A stretch of DNA of 15,752 nt, from contig JAESTG010000381.1 in the NCBI GenBank assembly GCA_016763715.1, forward strand, positions 1 through 15,752, given 5' to 3'. Every line of letters starts with the position of its first letter. Position 1 is the first letter of the stretch. Positions 1 to 7,692 of this stretch are shown here, piece by piece. This DNA is from Flavobacteriaceae bacterium. GTDB lineage: Bacteria > Bacteroidota > Bacteroidia > Flavobacteriales > Flavobacteriaceae. The translations under genes were made by a program, and so were the position numbers. The notes under the pieces are model-generated. The model was not told the origin of the DNA. It made no database searches and was given only the letters and a program-made list of their open reading frames with translations.

Positions 1-1
1 A

Positions 2-205
2 GGCTTGTATAATGGGTTTTTAGCAGCTGGGCTCATTTGGACTTTTTTTATTGAAAATACGGAGTGGAAAATCAATATTTCCCTTTTCTTTTTGGGCTGT
101 GTGGCAGTAGCAGGTATTTTTGGTGCTTTAACAGCCAGTAAAAAAATATTCGTTGTTCAGGCGTTGCCAGCACTTATTGCAATTACTCTTCTTTTAATTC
201 AGTAA
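2..205 (+). CDS. DUF1304 family membrane protein (3' part only)
   Basis: The window opens inside this gene; reading from position 2 gives GLYNGFLAAGLIW..., with no in-frame ATG. The GLYNGFLAAG motif followed by two hydrophobic helices matches the C-terminal half of DUF1304 proteins, small (about 120 residues) integral inner-membrane proteins of unknown function. Visible membrane segments lie at about residues 5-17, 26-44 and 50-67 of the visible part. The stop is TAA at 203-205, and the next gene (cupin lipoprotein) begins 7 nt later, so the two are probably co-transcribed. The family assignment is good; no biochemical role is known to me. Confidence 0.8.
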   Translation, partial: GLYNGFLAAGLIWTFFIENTEWKINISLFFLGCVAVAGIFGALTASKKIFVVQALPALIAITLLLIQ

Positions 206-212
206 AGAACAA

Positions 213-581
213 ATGAAACAACTTATAGTATGTATTTTGATTGTTTTATGCTTCGGAAGTTGCAAAGATCAGAATTCCTTACCCGATCCTTTAGTTGCTG
301 GTTGGAAGGGTCAATTGGTTTGCGAAGTATTGGAGGACAATGCAAAGGTAAGAGTTCTAAAATGCACTTTCCCTCCTGGTGTTGGACATGAAAAACATCA
401 CCATGATACTCACTTTGGCTATACCCTTGCAGGAAGTACTTTCCGAATTACGGATGCTTCAGGTGTAAGAGAAGTGACCATTCCAACTGGAACTAATTTT
501 TATAATGAAAGCGTGGATTGGCATGAAGTACAAAATATTGGTGACAGCACTGCCGTTTTTCTCATTATGGAACCCAAATAG
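213..581 (+). CDS. Cupin-domain lipoprotein
   Basis: This 122-residue protein has a lipoprotein signal peptide: a hydrophobic stretch (residues 4-14) ending in the lipobox FGSC, with Cys17 as the predicted lipidated residue. It should therefore be anchored in the envelope. The rest is one small cupin beta-barrel. Motif 1 is a His-rich GHEKHHHDTHFGYTLAG segment (about residues 58-74) and motif 2 is around WHEVQNIGD (about residues 102-110). The His cluster and the later His are positioned to bind a metal ion. Lack of Shine-Dalgarno is normal here, and the short gap to the DUF1304 gene suggests an operon. Substrate and reaction cannot be read from the sequence. Confidence 0.82.
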   Translation: MKQLIVCILIVLCFGSCKDQNSLPDPLVAGWKGQLVCEVLEDNAKVRVLKCTFPPGVGHEKHHHDTHFGYTLAGSTFRITDASGVREVTIPTGTNFYNESVDWHEVQNIGDSTAVFLIMEPK

Positions 582-751
582 TTAGTTTGGAAAACAAGCC
601 TCAGAAACTATTATGATTTACTTATTTCGAAAAGTATAATACCAACTTTTCCCCAAAGTGAAGTTTAGATGATTTTGACTAGCTGTTTTTCTTGAAGTAT
701 TCCTTATCTTAGAACTCATCCTTACAAGAATCTAAAAAAACTTCTGTCGTC

Positions 752-1288
752 ATGAAATTTGACCTAAACCAAGCCATTTCAGTATTAGAAAAAACCCCGA
801 GTGTTTTTAAACAGTTGCTTAATAATCTATCTCAAAAATGGACCCATAATGATGAAGGGAGAGATACTTGGAGCCCTTATGATGTTATAGGTCATTTAAT
901 TCACGGAGAAAAGACGGACTGGATGCCACGCCTCGAAATTGTTTTAAGCAATTCCGAAAATAACACGTTCGAACCTTACGACCGATTTGTCCAGTTCGAA
1001 ATGAGTGAAGGAAAATCTCTAGGCGATTTATTAGACGAATTTGAAATGCTACGGAAACAAAACCTTCGAACCTTAAAATCGAAATTTCTAACGTCTCAAG
1101 ACTTAACTAAAATAGGAATTCATCCCGAATTAGGGCCTGTCACCCTAAGTCAAATGCTTTCTGCTTGGGTAGTACACGACCTTGGCCATATTGCACAAGT
1201 TTCACGTGTTATGGCTAAGCAATATGGAGATGAAGTTGGCCCTTGGCCTAAATACTTGACCATTCTAAACCATACTCCAAAAGAGTAG
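752..1288 (+). CDS. DinB-fold (DinB_2 type) metalloprotein
   Basis: This 178-residue protein has the signature of the DinB/YfiT four-helix-bundle superfamily. Near the N-terminus is W-SPYDVIGHLIHGEKTDW (His48, His51), and near the C-terminus the helix motif VVHDLGHIAQVSRVM (His142, His146). In this superfamily three such histidines bind a divalent metal (Ni, Zn or Fe), and members include thiol-dependent transferases for bacillithiol or mycothiol. The length is typical. It stands alone, 170 nt from the cupin gene and 261 nt before the AraC-type gene. The substrate is unknown; a thiol-S-transferase or a simple damage-response role are both possible. Confidence 0.85.
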   Translation: MKFDLNQAISVLEKTPSVFKQLLNNLSQKWTHNDEGRDTWSPYDVIGHLIHGEKTDWMPRLEIVLSNSENNTFEPYDRFVQFEMSEGKSLGDLLDEFEMLRKQNLRTLKSKFLTSQDLTKIGIHPELGPVTLSQMLSAWVVHDLGHIAQVSRVMAKQYGDEVGPWPKYLTILNHTPKE

Positions 1289-1549
1289 AAAGAAGACTCT
1301 CTCTTTTTATAGTTTACTCACAATAATGTGCTAATAGGGCTCTAACAGAAATATGATCCGTTTCAGAAGAAAAGAAAATCTGTTTTAACCACCCCTGTAA
1401 TTAATCCATAGAGCAAAACCTATAAAACTATGCGACAAAATGGATTTAATGTGACGACGGCGTATATAGTGATTAAATTGTAGGGCATTTATAATCAAAA
1501 AATTGTAACGAATTAGAACATAGCATGTCTATTAGTTAACTACTTTTCT

Positions 1550-2359
1550 ATGAAGATTCTAACCAAAGGCACCTATTACGGCGAAAAGAAATTCGAACTA
1601 GACAATAAAGGAATCATTCTTTCGGAATACAACTATCACCTCACAAAAACTGATTGGCATTACCATGAAAACCCATATTTTATGTATGTACTTCAAGGTG
1701 ATGTTTACGACGTGAACAAAAAGAGAAAAACCGCTTGTCCAAGAGGAAGTTTTTTGTTTCACAACTGGAACGAACAACATTTCAATTCAAAAGAATCTTC
1801 TTCTGCTAGAGGTTTTCACATAGAATTTGAGCGTAAATGGTTCAATCAAAAAAAACTGAACATTAACTTATGGGAAGGAAGTCAATTAATTGAAACCCCA
1901 GAAATACATCATATTTTAGGGAAATTATATTTCGAATTTAAATGTCAAGATGCTTTTTCCGAAATCACCATAGATTTATTACTACTGCAGCTATGTGAAA
2001 AAATGCAAAATACAAATGCTCCTATTGCCAAATCAGAACCACTTTGGATAAATTCATTAAAAGAAATTTTACATGAACAAGCTGAAGATTTAAGTTTGGG
2101 GAGGCTATCTAATATTTTGGGAGTACACCCCGTTCATCTTTCTAGAGCCATCCCCAAATACTTAAACACTACTTTGGGAGATTACATAAGACAACAAAAG
2201 ATCAAAAAGGCATTGGGTTATTTGATGGACACTCGTCTTTCCTTAACTGAAATTACTTATCTGTGTGGTTTTTCAGACCAAAGTCATTTCACTCGTACGT
2301 TCAAAATATACTTTCAAAAAACACCTAAGGTTTTTAGAAAGCAATTATTCGCATGTTAA
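1550..2359 (+). CDS. AraC family transcriptional regulator
   Basis: This 269-residue regulator has an N-terminal cupin-like sensing half. DWHYHENPYFMYVLQG (residues 35-50, His37/His39) and further His at 71 and 77 lie where AraC-type effector domains fold. A C-terminal double helix-turn-helix follows at about residues 168-265. HTH1 is around LSLGRLSNILGVHPVHLSRA, and HTH2 is around SLTEITYLCGFSDQSHFTRTF, followed by the characteristic K-TP-FRK tail. It ends 60 nt before the ATG of the beta-lactamase-like gene on the same strand, which is therefore a plausible target, but no operator can be shown. The upstream 261 nt contain no recognisable promoter. The effector molecule is unknown. Confidence 0.92.
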   Translation: MKILTKGTYYGEKKFELDNKGIILSEYNYHLTKTDWHYHENPYFMYVLQGDVYDVNKKRKTACPRGSFLFHNWNEQHFNSKESSSARGFHIEFERKWFNQKKLNINLWEGSQLIETPEIHHILGKLYFEFKCQDAFSEITIDLLLLQLCEKMQNTNAPIAKSEPLWINSLKEILHEQAEDLSLGRLSNILGVHPVHLSRAIPKYLNTTLGDYIRQQKIKKALGYLMDTRLSLTEITYLCGFSDQSHFTRTFKIYFQKTPKVFRKQLFAC

Positions 2360-2380
2360 TTTCATTCTATTTTCTGAATA

Positions 2381-2398
2381 GATATTTGCTTAATTTTG
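2381..2398 (+). promoter_or_regulatory. Candidate -7 promoter element(s) for the beta-lactamase-like gene
   Basis: GATATTTG (2381-2388) is one base from the Bacteroidetes -7 consensus TAnnTTTG, and TAATTTTG (2391-2398) matches it fully. Either would place transcription initiation just upstream of the ATG at 2420. No convincing -33 TTG was seen at the expected spacing. Confidence 0.3.
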
Positions 2399-2419
2399 AA
2401 ATTCATTAATCAAAATAGC

Positions 2420-3493
2420 ATGAAAAAATTCACAAGTATCATTGCCATATTTTTTATCTGCACCATATCATTTGGTCAAATAGATTTTTCTGAATCAAAT
2501 AAAATTGAGCATTCGATTTTATCTGAAATGGATATTAAAATATCCAATGGGGACTACGAACAAATTACTAGTGTCCTTGTGGTGAAAGATGGACGACTAA
2601 TCTATGAAAAGTATTACAACGGTGCAGACAAAGACACAAAACATAATGTGCGATCTGGAACAAAAACTATCGCGACCTTTCTCACAGGGTTGGCGATAGA
2701 TAAAGGGTTTATTAAATCTGAAAAAGATAAAATATTTAAATACTTACAACACAAAATGCCCATTAAAAATCCAGATCCTCGCAAAAATAATATCACTATT
2801 GAAGACTTACTTACTATGAGTTGTATGTTAGAAACTGACGACAATAATTATATGTCTAGAGGGCACGAAGAACGCATGTATTTTATTGAGGACTGGACTC
2901 AGTTTTTTGTAGATCTTCCCATTCGTTCCTATCCATTTAACCCACCTCCATCTGAACAGCCCTACGGCAGGTTTTTTCACTACTCTTCGGCACAGGCAGC
3001 AGCTGTGTCAGAAATTGTCGAATCGGCCATTGGAAGCCCTGCGGATGCATTTTTAAAAGAATACCTATTCAACCCTTTGGCTATAAATGACTATAAACTA
3101 CATTATACCCCTTCAAAAATTATTAATACTGCAGGAGGTAGTGAATATAGAAGTAGGGATTTCTTAAAAATGATTCAATTGTGTCTTCAAAATGGGCAAT
3201 GGAATGGCGAGCAAATTATTTCAAAAAATTATATGCAAAAAGCAACTACCGCCAAAGCTAGTGCTCGCGAAGGTGTTGAATACGGCTATTTTTTGTGGAT
3301 CAATCCCTTCGGAAAAGATAAAAAATACGATGCCTATTATATGAGTGGAAATGGTGGAAACAAGATGGTTGCCATTCCAGAACTTAATGCCACAGTAGTC
3401 ATTACGACTACTAACTATAACAATCGTAATGCACATGGGTATAGCAATGAACTTTTGAACCAATATATTGTTCCCGTATTAAGCGGCAATTAA
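2420..3493 (+). CDS. Exported serine beta-lactamase-like (class C family) hydrolase
   Basis: I start this 357-residue protein at ATG 2420. A TTG 24 nt upstream (2396) is in frame, but it sits inside a -7 promoter-like box, and the ATG gives a clean signal peptide (MKK, hydrophobic core, cleavage likely after SFG before Gln20). The mature protein has the class C beta-lactamase/DD-peptidase-like layout: SGTK at 79-82 (SxxK, catalytic Ser and Lys), YSS at 188-190 in the place of YxN, and SGNGGN at 309-314 as the third active-site motif. Such proteins are often esterases or peptidases, so antibiotic resistance should not be assumed. It lies just downstream of the AraC-type regulator and is followed by a terminator at 3588-3610. 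Confidence 0.85.
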   Translation: MKKFTSIIAIFFICTISFGQIDFSESNKIEHSILSEMDIKISNGDYEQITSVLVVKDGRLIYEKYYNGADKDTKHNVRSGTKTIATFLTGLAIDKGFIKSEKDKIFKYLQHKMPIKNPDPRKNNITIEDLLTMSCMLETDDNNYMSRGHEERMYFIEDWTQFFVDLPIRSYPFNPPPSEQPYGRFFHYSSAQAAAVSEIVESAIGSPADAFLKEYLFNPLAINDYKLHYTPSKIINTAGGSEYRSRDFLKMIQLCLQNGQWNGEQIISKNYMQKATTAKASAREGVEYGYFLWINPFGKDKKYDAYYMSGNGGNKMVAIPELNATVVITTTNYNNRNAHGYSNELLNQYIVPVLSGN

Positions 3494-3587
3494 TACAAGG
3501 AGAAAATACTTTGACTATTTCTTTAGCAATATGGGAGGTGTAGAAAATGATCCATAAGAACCCCTCATTTTTTCAAACCATTGAAAG

Positions 3588-3610
3588 GCGTTGTGTGAAC
3601 AACGCTTTTT
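3588..3610 (+). terminator. Rho-independent terminator after the beta-lactamase-like gene
   Basis: A perfect 7-bp stem, GCGTTGT (3588-3594) with ACAACGC (3599-3605), closes a GTGA loop and is followed directly by five T (3606-3610). It lies 94 nt past the stop codon at 3493 and before the next gene at 3654, so it separates the two transcripts. Confidence 0.82.
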
Positions 3611-3653
3611 CTTGTAACAAATATTATCTTTCGGTCTCTTACTTGGAGTTTGT

Positions 3654-5048
3654 ATGAAAAAGTTTATCCGTTCCGCACTTATCGTTTACCTTCTTACTTG
3701 GCTGGGCATGTTTCTGTTGATAGTAATTATAATAGCCGCAAATGGAGAAACGATATGGGATAGTGTCAAATTCTTTGCCGCAACTGTCGTTTATGCTTCT
3801 TTTCTTAAAGGAATACATTTAATTTTCTGTTTCATTTTCGGGCTCTTTCTGTTGATTAAATACTTCATTATAACCTTCAGAAAAAAAGGGATTAAAATTT
3901 TTCTGAAACGACTAACGCTTTTTGTGTTGCTTCCAGTTACCATATTAATAACTAGTTATAAAAGCATCACTCATCTTAACTCACAAGAAGATTTTAATTA
4001 TACTTGGGATACTTCCGCAGAAAATCAAATTGGCATCTCGAATAATCATTATCAAAATGATGGTAAACATAGAGGGATGAGTGTATTTGGATGGTGGGGC
4101 GAACGGAAAAGCGCCGTCAATGATTTGGTTAAAACCAATGTAGAATGGGTCGCTGTGATTCCATTTATAGATCAAGATGATGAACAGACAGCCACAGTTA
4201 ATATTCGAGACAATTACGATAAATGGTCCCGACGTGATTCCATATTTATCAAAACCATCACAGACTTGCACGACAAAGGAATACATGTACAATTAAAACC
4301 ACATCTATGGCTGAAAAGCGGTTGGCGTTCTAATATCAATTTTGAAAGAAAAGATCATTGGGATACTTGGTTTGAATCCTATAGGATTAATATGCTTCAC
4401 TATGCAAAAATGGCACAAAAAACAGAGGTCGAATTACTTTGCATTGGCACCGAATTAAAAACTTCTATTTCGAAACAGCCTGAAAAATGGAACAAGCTTA
4501 TTTCAGAAATTAAAGCCATCTACAATGGAAAACTCACCTACGCTGCAAACTGGGATGGTGATTATGATGTAATTTCTTTTTGGAATCAAATGGATTATAT
4601 AGGAATACAAGCATATTTTCCACTAACGAATGCCATAAATCCTGACTTGGAAACCATTAAAATGGGTTGGGACACCCACATAGAAATGCTTGAAAAACTC
4701 GCTGATAAATACAAAAAACCTATCCTTTTTACTGAAATAGGTTACAAAAGTGAAGCCTCAAGTACTATCAAACCATGGGAATGGGAAACTGGTTTAGGGC
4801 TTTTATATAGAGAGAAATCGGACCGTACTCAAATGCTAGCTTATGAAGCTCTTTTCCAAAAACTATGGAAACAAGACTGGTTTGCCGGAATATATATTTG
4901 GCAATGGAACACCCAAAGTAAACCGAAGAACGCGTTAAAAAGTGTAGATTTTTCACCTCGCTTTAAGCCAGCAGAAAATGTGATTACCAAATGGTTTGGT
5001 CAAAATCTTACCCCAGAATTTCCATTTGATTTTATCCCTCTAAAATAG
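3654..5048 (+). CDS. Membrane-anchored GH113-like glycoside hydrolase (TIM barrel)
   Basis: This 464-residue protein starts with three hydrophobic segments (about residues 6-28, 42-73 and 87-103), then a long extracytoplasmic domain. Residues 138-450 resemble the GH113 / TIM-barrel glycosidase family (beta-mannanase-like). GMSVFGWWG marks the first strand; the putative acid/base is Glu267 in CIGTELK, and the putative nucleophile is Glu361 in LFTEIGYKS; late aromatic motifs are IGIQAYF and GIYIWQWNT. Known GH113 enzymes cleave beta-1,4-mannan-type linkages, but the substrate here is not established. No SusC/SusD pair or other glycosidase lies nearby, so it is not in a standard polysaccharide utilisation locus. 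The three-helix N-terminus is unusual; GH113 proteins more often have a single signal or anchor. The 3' end overlaps the convergent DUF5995 gene by 17 bp. Confidence 0.72.
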   Translation: MKKFIRSALIVYLLTWLGMFLLIVIIIAANGETIWDSVKFFAATVVYASFLKGIHLIFCFIFGLFLLIKYFIITFRKKGIKIFLKRLTLFVLLPVTILITSYKSITHLNSQEDFNYTWDTSAENQIGISNNHYQNDGKHRGMSVFGWWGERKSAVNDLVKTNVEWVAVIPFIDQDDEQTATVNIRDNYDKWSRRDSIFIKTITDLHDKGIHVQLKPHLWLKSGWRSNINFERKDHWDTWFESYRINMLHYAKMAQKTEVELLCIGTELKTSISKQPEKWNKLISEIKAIYNGKLTYAANWDGDYDVISFWNQMDYIGIQAYFPLTNAINPDLETIKMGWDTHIEMLEKLADKYKKPILFTEIGYKSEASSTIKPWEWETGLGLLYREKSDRTQMLAYEALFQKLWKQDWFAGIYIWQWNTQSKPKNALKSVDFSPRFKPAENVITKWFGQNLTPEFPFDFIPLK

Positions 5049-5781
5049 TTACAATTCGAGATATATTTTTGCTTTCAAAAAAGCGAATAAAACGAATAAC
5101 CCATCTTAAAATTCTGCTCTTAGAAGTTATGAGCTTATTTCCAAGTATCGCAATTATAGCATCTCTTTTGGCAATTGTTTCGGGCTTATTGATAGAGACG
5201 TGAAATTGGTTGGCAAATGCCCAAGCCTCGTCGCGGGCAATATCAATACTAAAAGACACAATTTTATCTTCTCTTCCTTTGCCTATTTTTTCCAAAAGGT
5301 AGAAGACAGGAGAGACCTCCCCAATACTTTTTTCGACACCCGATACCATGCTCGCCAAAATCTCATTAATCTTATTGTAATCATTCTTAATGGCCTCCAT
5401 GTCTCCTCTTTCCCCTACAGTTTCCGCTACGGAAATACCCAAATCCAAATTAATATGTGCATTAATCCCAAGCAATAAATGTTGCATGATGATGAGTTTT
5501 TTTTGAGCGGCATCAAAGGCAACTTGCCAACTCTCTGTAGTCTTTTGTCCTGCCTTGAATTGTTCATAGGCTTCAATATACCGACTCGCAAAAATGACAT
5601 CGAGACGTTCCATCCGTGGATTATCTTCAAATTCTTTATTCTGAATACCTAACTTAATGCGTTCAGTTACTTTTCTATAAAGAACTGGAAAGAAAACTAA
5701 GGTGCTTTTGGCGGCTGTTTCTGTGGCAATAATGTCATCAAGATGTGCAATGACTTCATCTATATTGGAAGGTAGTTTCAT
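5032..5781 (-). CDS. DUF5995 family protein
   Basis: This 249-residue, mostly helical protein carries the DUF5995 signature: LYRKVTERI (34-42), RMERLDVIFASRYIEAY (56-72), a conserved Trp-containing segment near residue 85, and HLLLGINAHINLDLG (101-115). The spaced His, Asn and Asp residues of the last motif resemble metal-binding sites of helical bundles, but no function is known to me. It is the last gene of the minus-strand run, 42 nt after the acyltransferase gene, which hints at a lipid- or membrane-related role, by context only. Its C-terminus is basic and aromatic (RWVIRFIRFF at 226-235), possibly membrane-associating. The stop codon lies inside the end of the convergent glycosidase gene. 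Confidence 0.8.
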   Translation of the reverse strand: MKLPSNIDEVIAHLDDIIATETAAKSTLVFFPVLYRKVTERIKLGIQNKEFEDNPRMERLDVIFASRYIEAYEQFKAGQKTTESWQVAFDAAQKKLIIMQHLLLGINAHINLDLGISVAETVGERGDMEAIKNDYNKINEILASMVSGVEKSIGEVSPVFYLLEKIGKGREDKIVSFSIDIARDEAWAFANQFHVSINKPETIAKRDAIIAILGNKLITSKSRILRWVIRFIRFFESKNISRIVTILEG

Positions 5782-5823
5782 CGTTAAGTTATCTTATGGA
5801 AACTAAGGTACTTAAAAATTAGA

Positions 5824-7644
5824 TCATTCCTCTTCCGTATTCTTCCCGCCGTTGGTATATTTTTTCTCTAATTCGGATTGAAATTCCTCCATTACGGGTT
5901 TCACTGTACTCTCTGGAAGGTCGGCAATACGAATGTACATTAAGCCGTCCACAGCGTTATTAAAGAGCGGGTCTACATTAAAGGCAACTACTTTTGCATT
6001 CTGTTTAATGTATTTTTTAATGAGTACTGGTAATCGCAATGATCCAGGCTCCAATTCATCAATCAACTTATCGAATTTGTTGAGATCGGCCTTGCTTTCA
6101 TCAAAAATGAAATCTTTATCGGCATCTTTGAGTTTGACCTTATATTCTTTCTTCGGATTGATATATTGAGCTATATATGGATCATAATAATTGGATTTCA
6201 TGAACTCAATCATCAAACTCTTACTGAATTCAGAAAACTGATTACTTATACTTACTCCTCCAATTAAAAATTTATGGTTCGGAAAACGTAAGGTAGTATG
6301 CACTATTCCTTTCCAAAGTAAAAATAGAGGCATGGGACGTTGTTGATATTGTTTGATAATAAATGCGCGTCCCATTTCAATGGATTTACTCATCATATCA
6401 TACAATTCTGGCTCAAAACGGAAGAGACTTAGCAGGTAAAAACCATCAATACCGTACTTCTTATAAATTTTTTCTCCCAACCCCATTCTATAAGCTCCGG
6501 CCAACCTTTTTGCGTCGTTATCCCATAAGAACATATGGTGGTAATAGGAATCGTATTTGTCTACATCGGTCGCTTGGTTGGTTCCTTCACCTACTTCTCT
6601 AAAAGTAATTTCGCGAAGCCTACCAATCTCCTTAAGAATATTTGGAATAGCATCTGCTGGTGCCAAAAGAACTTCGTAATTTTTACTTACTAACAAACGT
6701 TTCCCTTCATTGGTGAGCGTACGAATTTCAGCTTCCATAGCCTCTAAAGAAATAGGCCCAGCAATTTTCTTAGGTGTCTTTGGTATTTTTATTGTTTTTG
6801 GGATGTTCTCCAATGATTTTTTCTTCTCAAACGGATTAGACAGTACGTACGTTTTCTTCCGAAGAAAATCAGTAAAATCATCTAATGACTCATGCTCCAA
6901 TTGATCCTTGACTGAAATTGGATTACCAATACGCACTTTAATCAAACGGTCTTTTTGGGTTAACAATTCACTCGGAAGTTTAGCCGTTCGTAATGTATCA
7001 CTCATCTTCGCTAAACGATAAAATAGTTTGCTGTTTTTAGCATGAAAATAGATAGGAACTATGGGTACTCCCGCCTTCTTTATTAGCTTCATTGCAGCAA
7101 CTTCCCAAGGTTTATCAATGACTAATTTACCATCTCGGTAGGTAGATACTTCTCCTGCTGGAAAAATCCCTAAGGCATGACCCTCCTGTAAATGCTTCAT
7201 GGCCCCCTTGAAACCCATCAAACTGCTTTTTACATTCTTATGGCCTTCAAATGGGTTTACTGGCATTACATAAGGCTTTAATGGCTCAACCCGATGCAAA
7301 AGAAAATTAGCAATTATTTTAAAATCGGAACGATGTTCCAATAAGAGTTTTAGTAAAAGTATTCCATCTATTCCACCTAAAGGATGGTTTGAAATGGTAA
7401 TAAACGGGCCTTTTTTTGGGATTCGCTTAAGGTCTTCTTCAGGAATTTCAAACCGAATTTCAAACTCATCCAACAAGCCATTCATAAAGTCGATATCCTT
7501 TAAATGTTTGTGCTTATTGTATATTTTATTTATAGCAGAAATCTTCAATACTTTCATCAACATCCAACCCATAGAAGTGCCCAAAAAGCCGAGTTTATCG
7601 ACCTTTATGGCTTTGGCAACTTCTTTAGCTGTGACAAGACCCAT
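5824..7644 (-). CDS. OlsF-like two-domain acyltransferase (aminolipid synthesis)
   Basis: This 606-residue protein fuses two acyltransferase domains. Residues 60-270 form a PlsC-type O-acyltransferase with SNHPLGGIDG (85-94; His87 and Asp93) and FPAGEVSTYRDGK (161-173). The spacing is H-X5-D rather than the usual H-X4-D, which I believe is normal for this subgroup. After a Lys/Pro-rich linker (about 272-296), residues 305-500 form an OlsB/hemolysin-like N-acyltransferase (GNAT-related) with REITFREVGEGT (344-355), DKYDSYYHHMFLWD (362-375) and IEMGRAFI. This architecture matches OlsF, described in Serratia and Flavobacterium, which N-acylates an amino acid (ornithine; glycine in related Gls systems) and then O-acylates the lyso-lipid. 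The amino-acid substrate cannot be decided here. It acts at the inner membrane and lies in a run with aspartokinase. Confidence 0.82.
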   Translation of the reverse strand: MGLVTAKEVAKAIKVDKLGFLGTSMGWMLMKVLKISAINKIYNKHKHLKDIDFMNGLLDEFEIRFEIPEEDLKRIPKKGPFITISNHPLGGIDGILLLKLLLEHRSDFKIIANFLLHRVEPLKPYVMPVNPFEGHKNVKSSLMGFKGAMKHLQEGHALGIFPAGEVSTYRDGKLVIDKPWEVAAMKLIKKAGVPIVPIYFHAKNSKLFYRLAKMSDTLRTAKLPSELLTQKDRLIKVRIGNPISVKDQLEHESLDDFTDFLRKKTYVLSNPFEKKKSLENIPKTIKIPKTPKKIAGPISLEAMEAEIRTLTNEGKRLLVSKNYEVLLAPADAIPNILKEIGRLREITFREVGEGTNQATDVDKYDSYYHHMFLWDNDAKRLAGAYRMGLGEKIYKKYGIDGFYLLSLFRFEPELYDMMSKSIEMGRAFIIKQYQQRPMPLFLLWKGIVHTTLRFPNHKFLIGGVSISNQFSEFSKSLMIEFMKSNYYDPYIAQYINPKKEYKVKLKDADKDFIFDESKADLNKFDKLIDELEPGSLRLPVLIKKYIKQNAKVVAFNVDPLFNNAVDGLMYIRIADLPESTVKPVMEEFQSELEKKYTNGGKNTEEE

Positions 7645-7668
7645 GAGGAGGTTGGATTAGTTTGACGA

Positions 7669-7676
7669 CAAATATA
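7669..7676 (-). promoter_or_regulatory. Candidate -7 element upstream of the acyltransferase gene
   Basis: On the minus strand this reads TATATTTG, a full match to the Bacteroidetes -7 consensus TAnnTTTG, ending 24 nt before the ATG at 7644. No good -33 TTG is seen, since that region lies in the end of the aspartokinase gene. It could provide an internal promoter inside the otherwise tight operon. Confidence 0.4.
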
Positions 7677-7692
7677 GGGAAAGCAATCTATT

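Noticed and set aside
577..612. AATAGTT...AACTATT inverted repeat after the cupin gene as a terminator
   Set aside because: The 7-bp stem is almost all A/T, the loop is 22 nt and there is no T-run; likely chance in AT-rich DNA.
1279..1307. AAAAGAG...CTCTTTT inverted repeat at the end of the DinB-fold gene as a terminator
   Set aside because: The stem is AT-rich with a long loop (about 15 nt) and overlaps the stop codon; too weak to call.
1289..1549. 261-nt gap before the AraC-type gene as a possible pseudogene or mobile-element remnant
   Set aside because: No frame gives a recognisable protein fragment, no terminal repeats or target duplications are seen, and there is no clear promoter or RNA structure. 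I see nothing supportable there.
2396..2419. Upstream TTG start adding eight residues to the beta-lactamase-like protein
   Set aside because: The TTG lies in a -7-like promoter box and the extension would spoil an otherwise standard signal peptide starting at ATG 2420.
2420..3493. Antibiotic-resistance beta-lactamase
   Set aside because: The active-site motifs fit the broad class C-like hydrolase family, in which many members are esterases or peptidases; there is no specific evidence for beta-lactam hydrolysis.
5032..5048. 17-bp convergent overlap as a special antisense regulatory device
   Set aside because: Short tail-to-tail overlaps are common in compact genomes; there is no further structure to support regulation.
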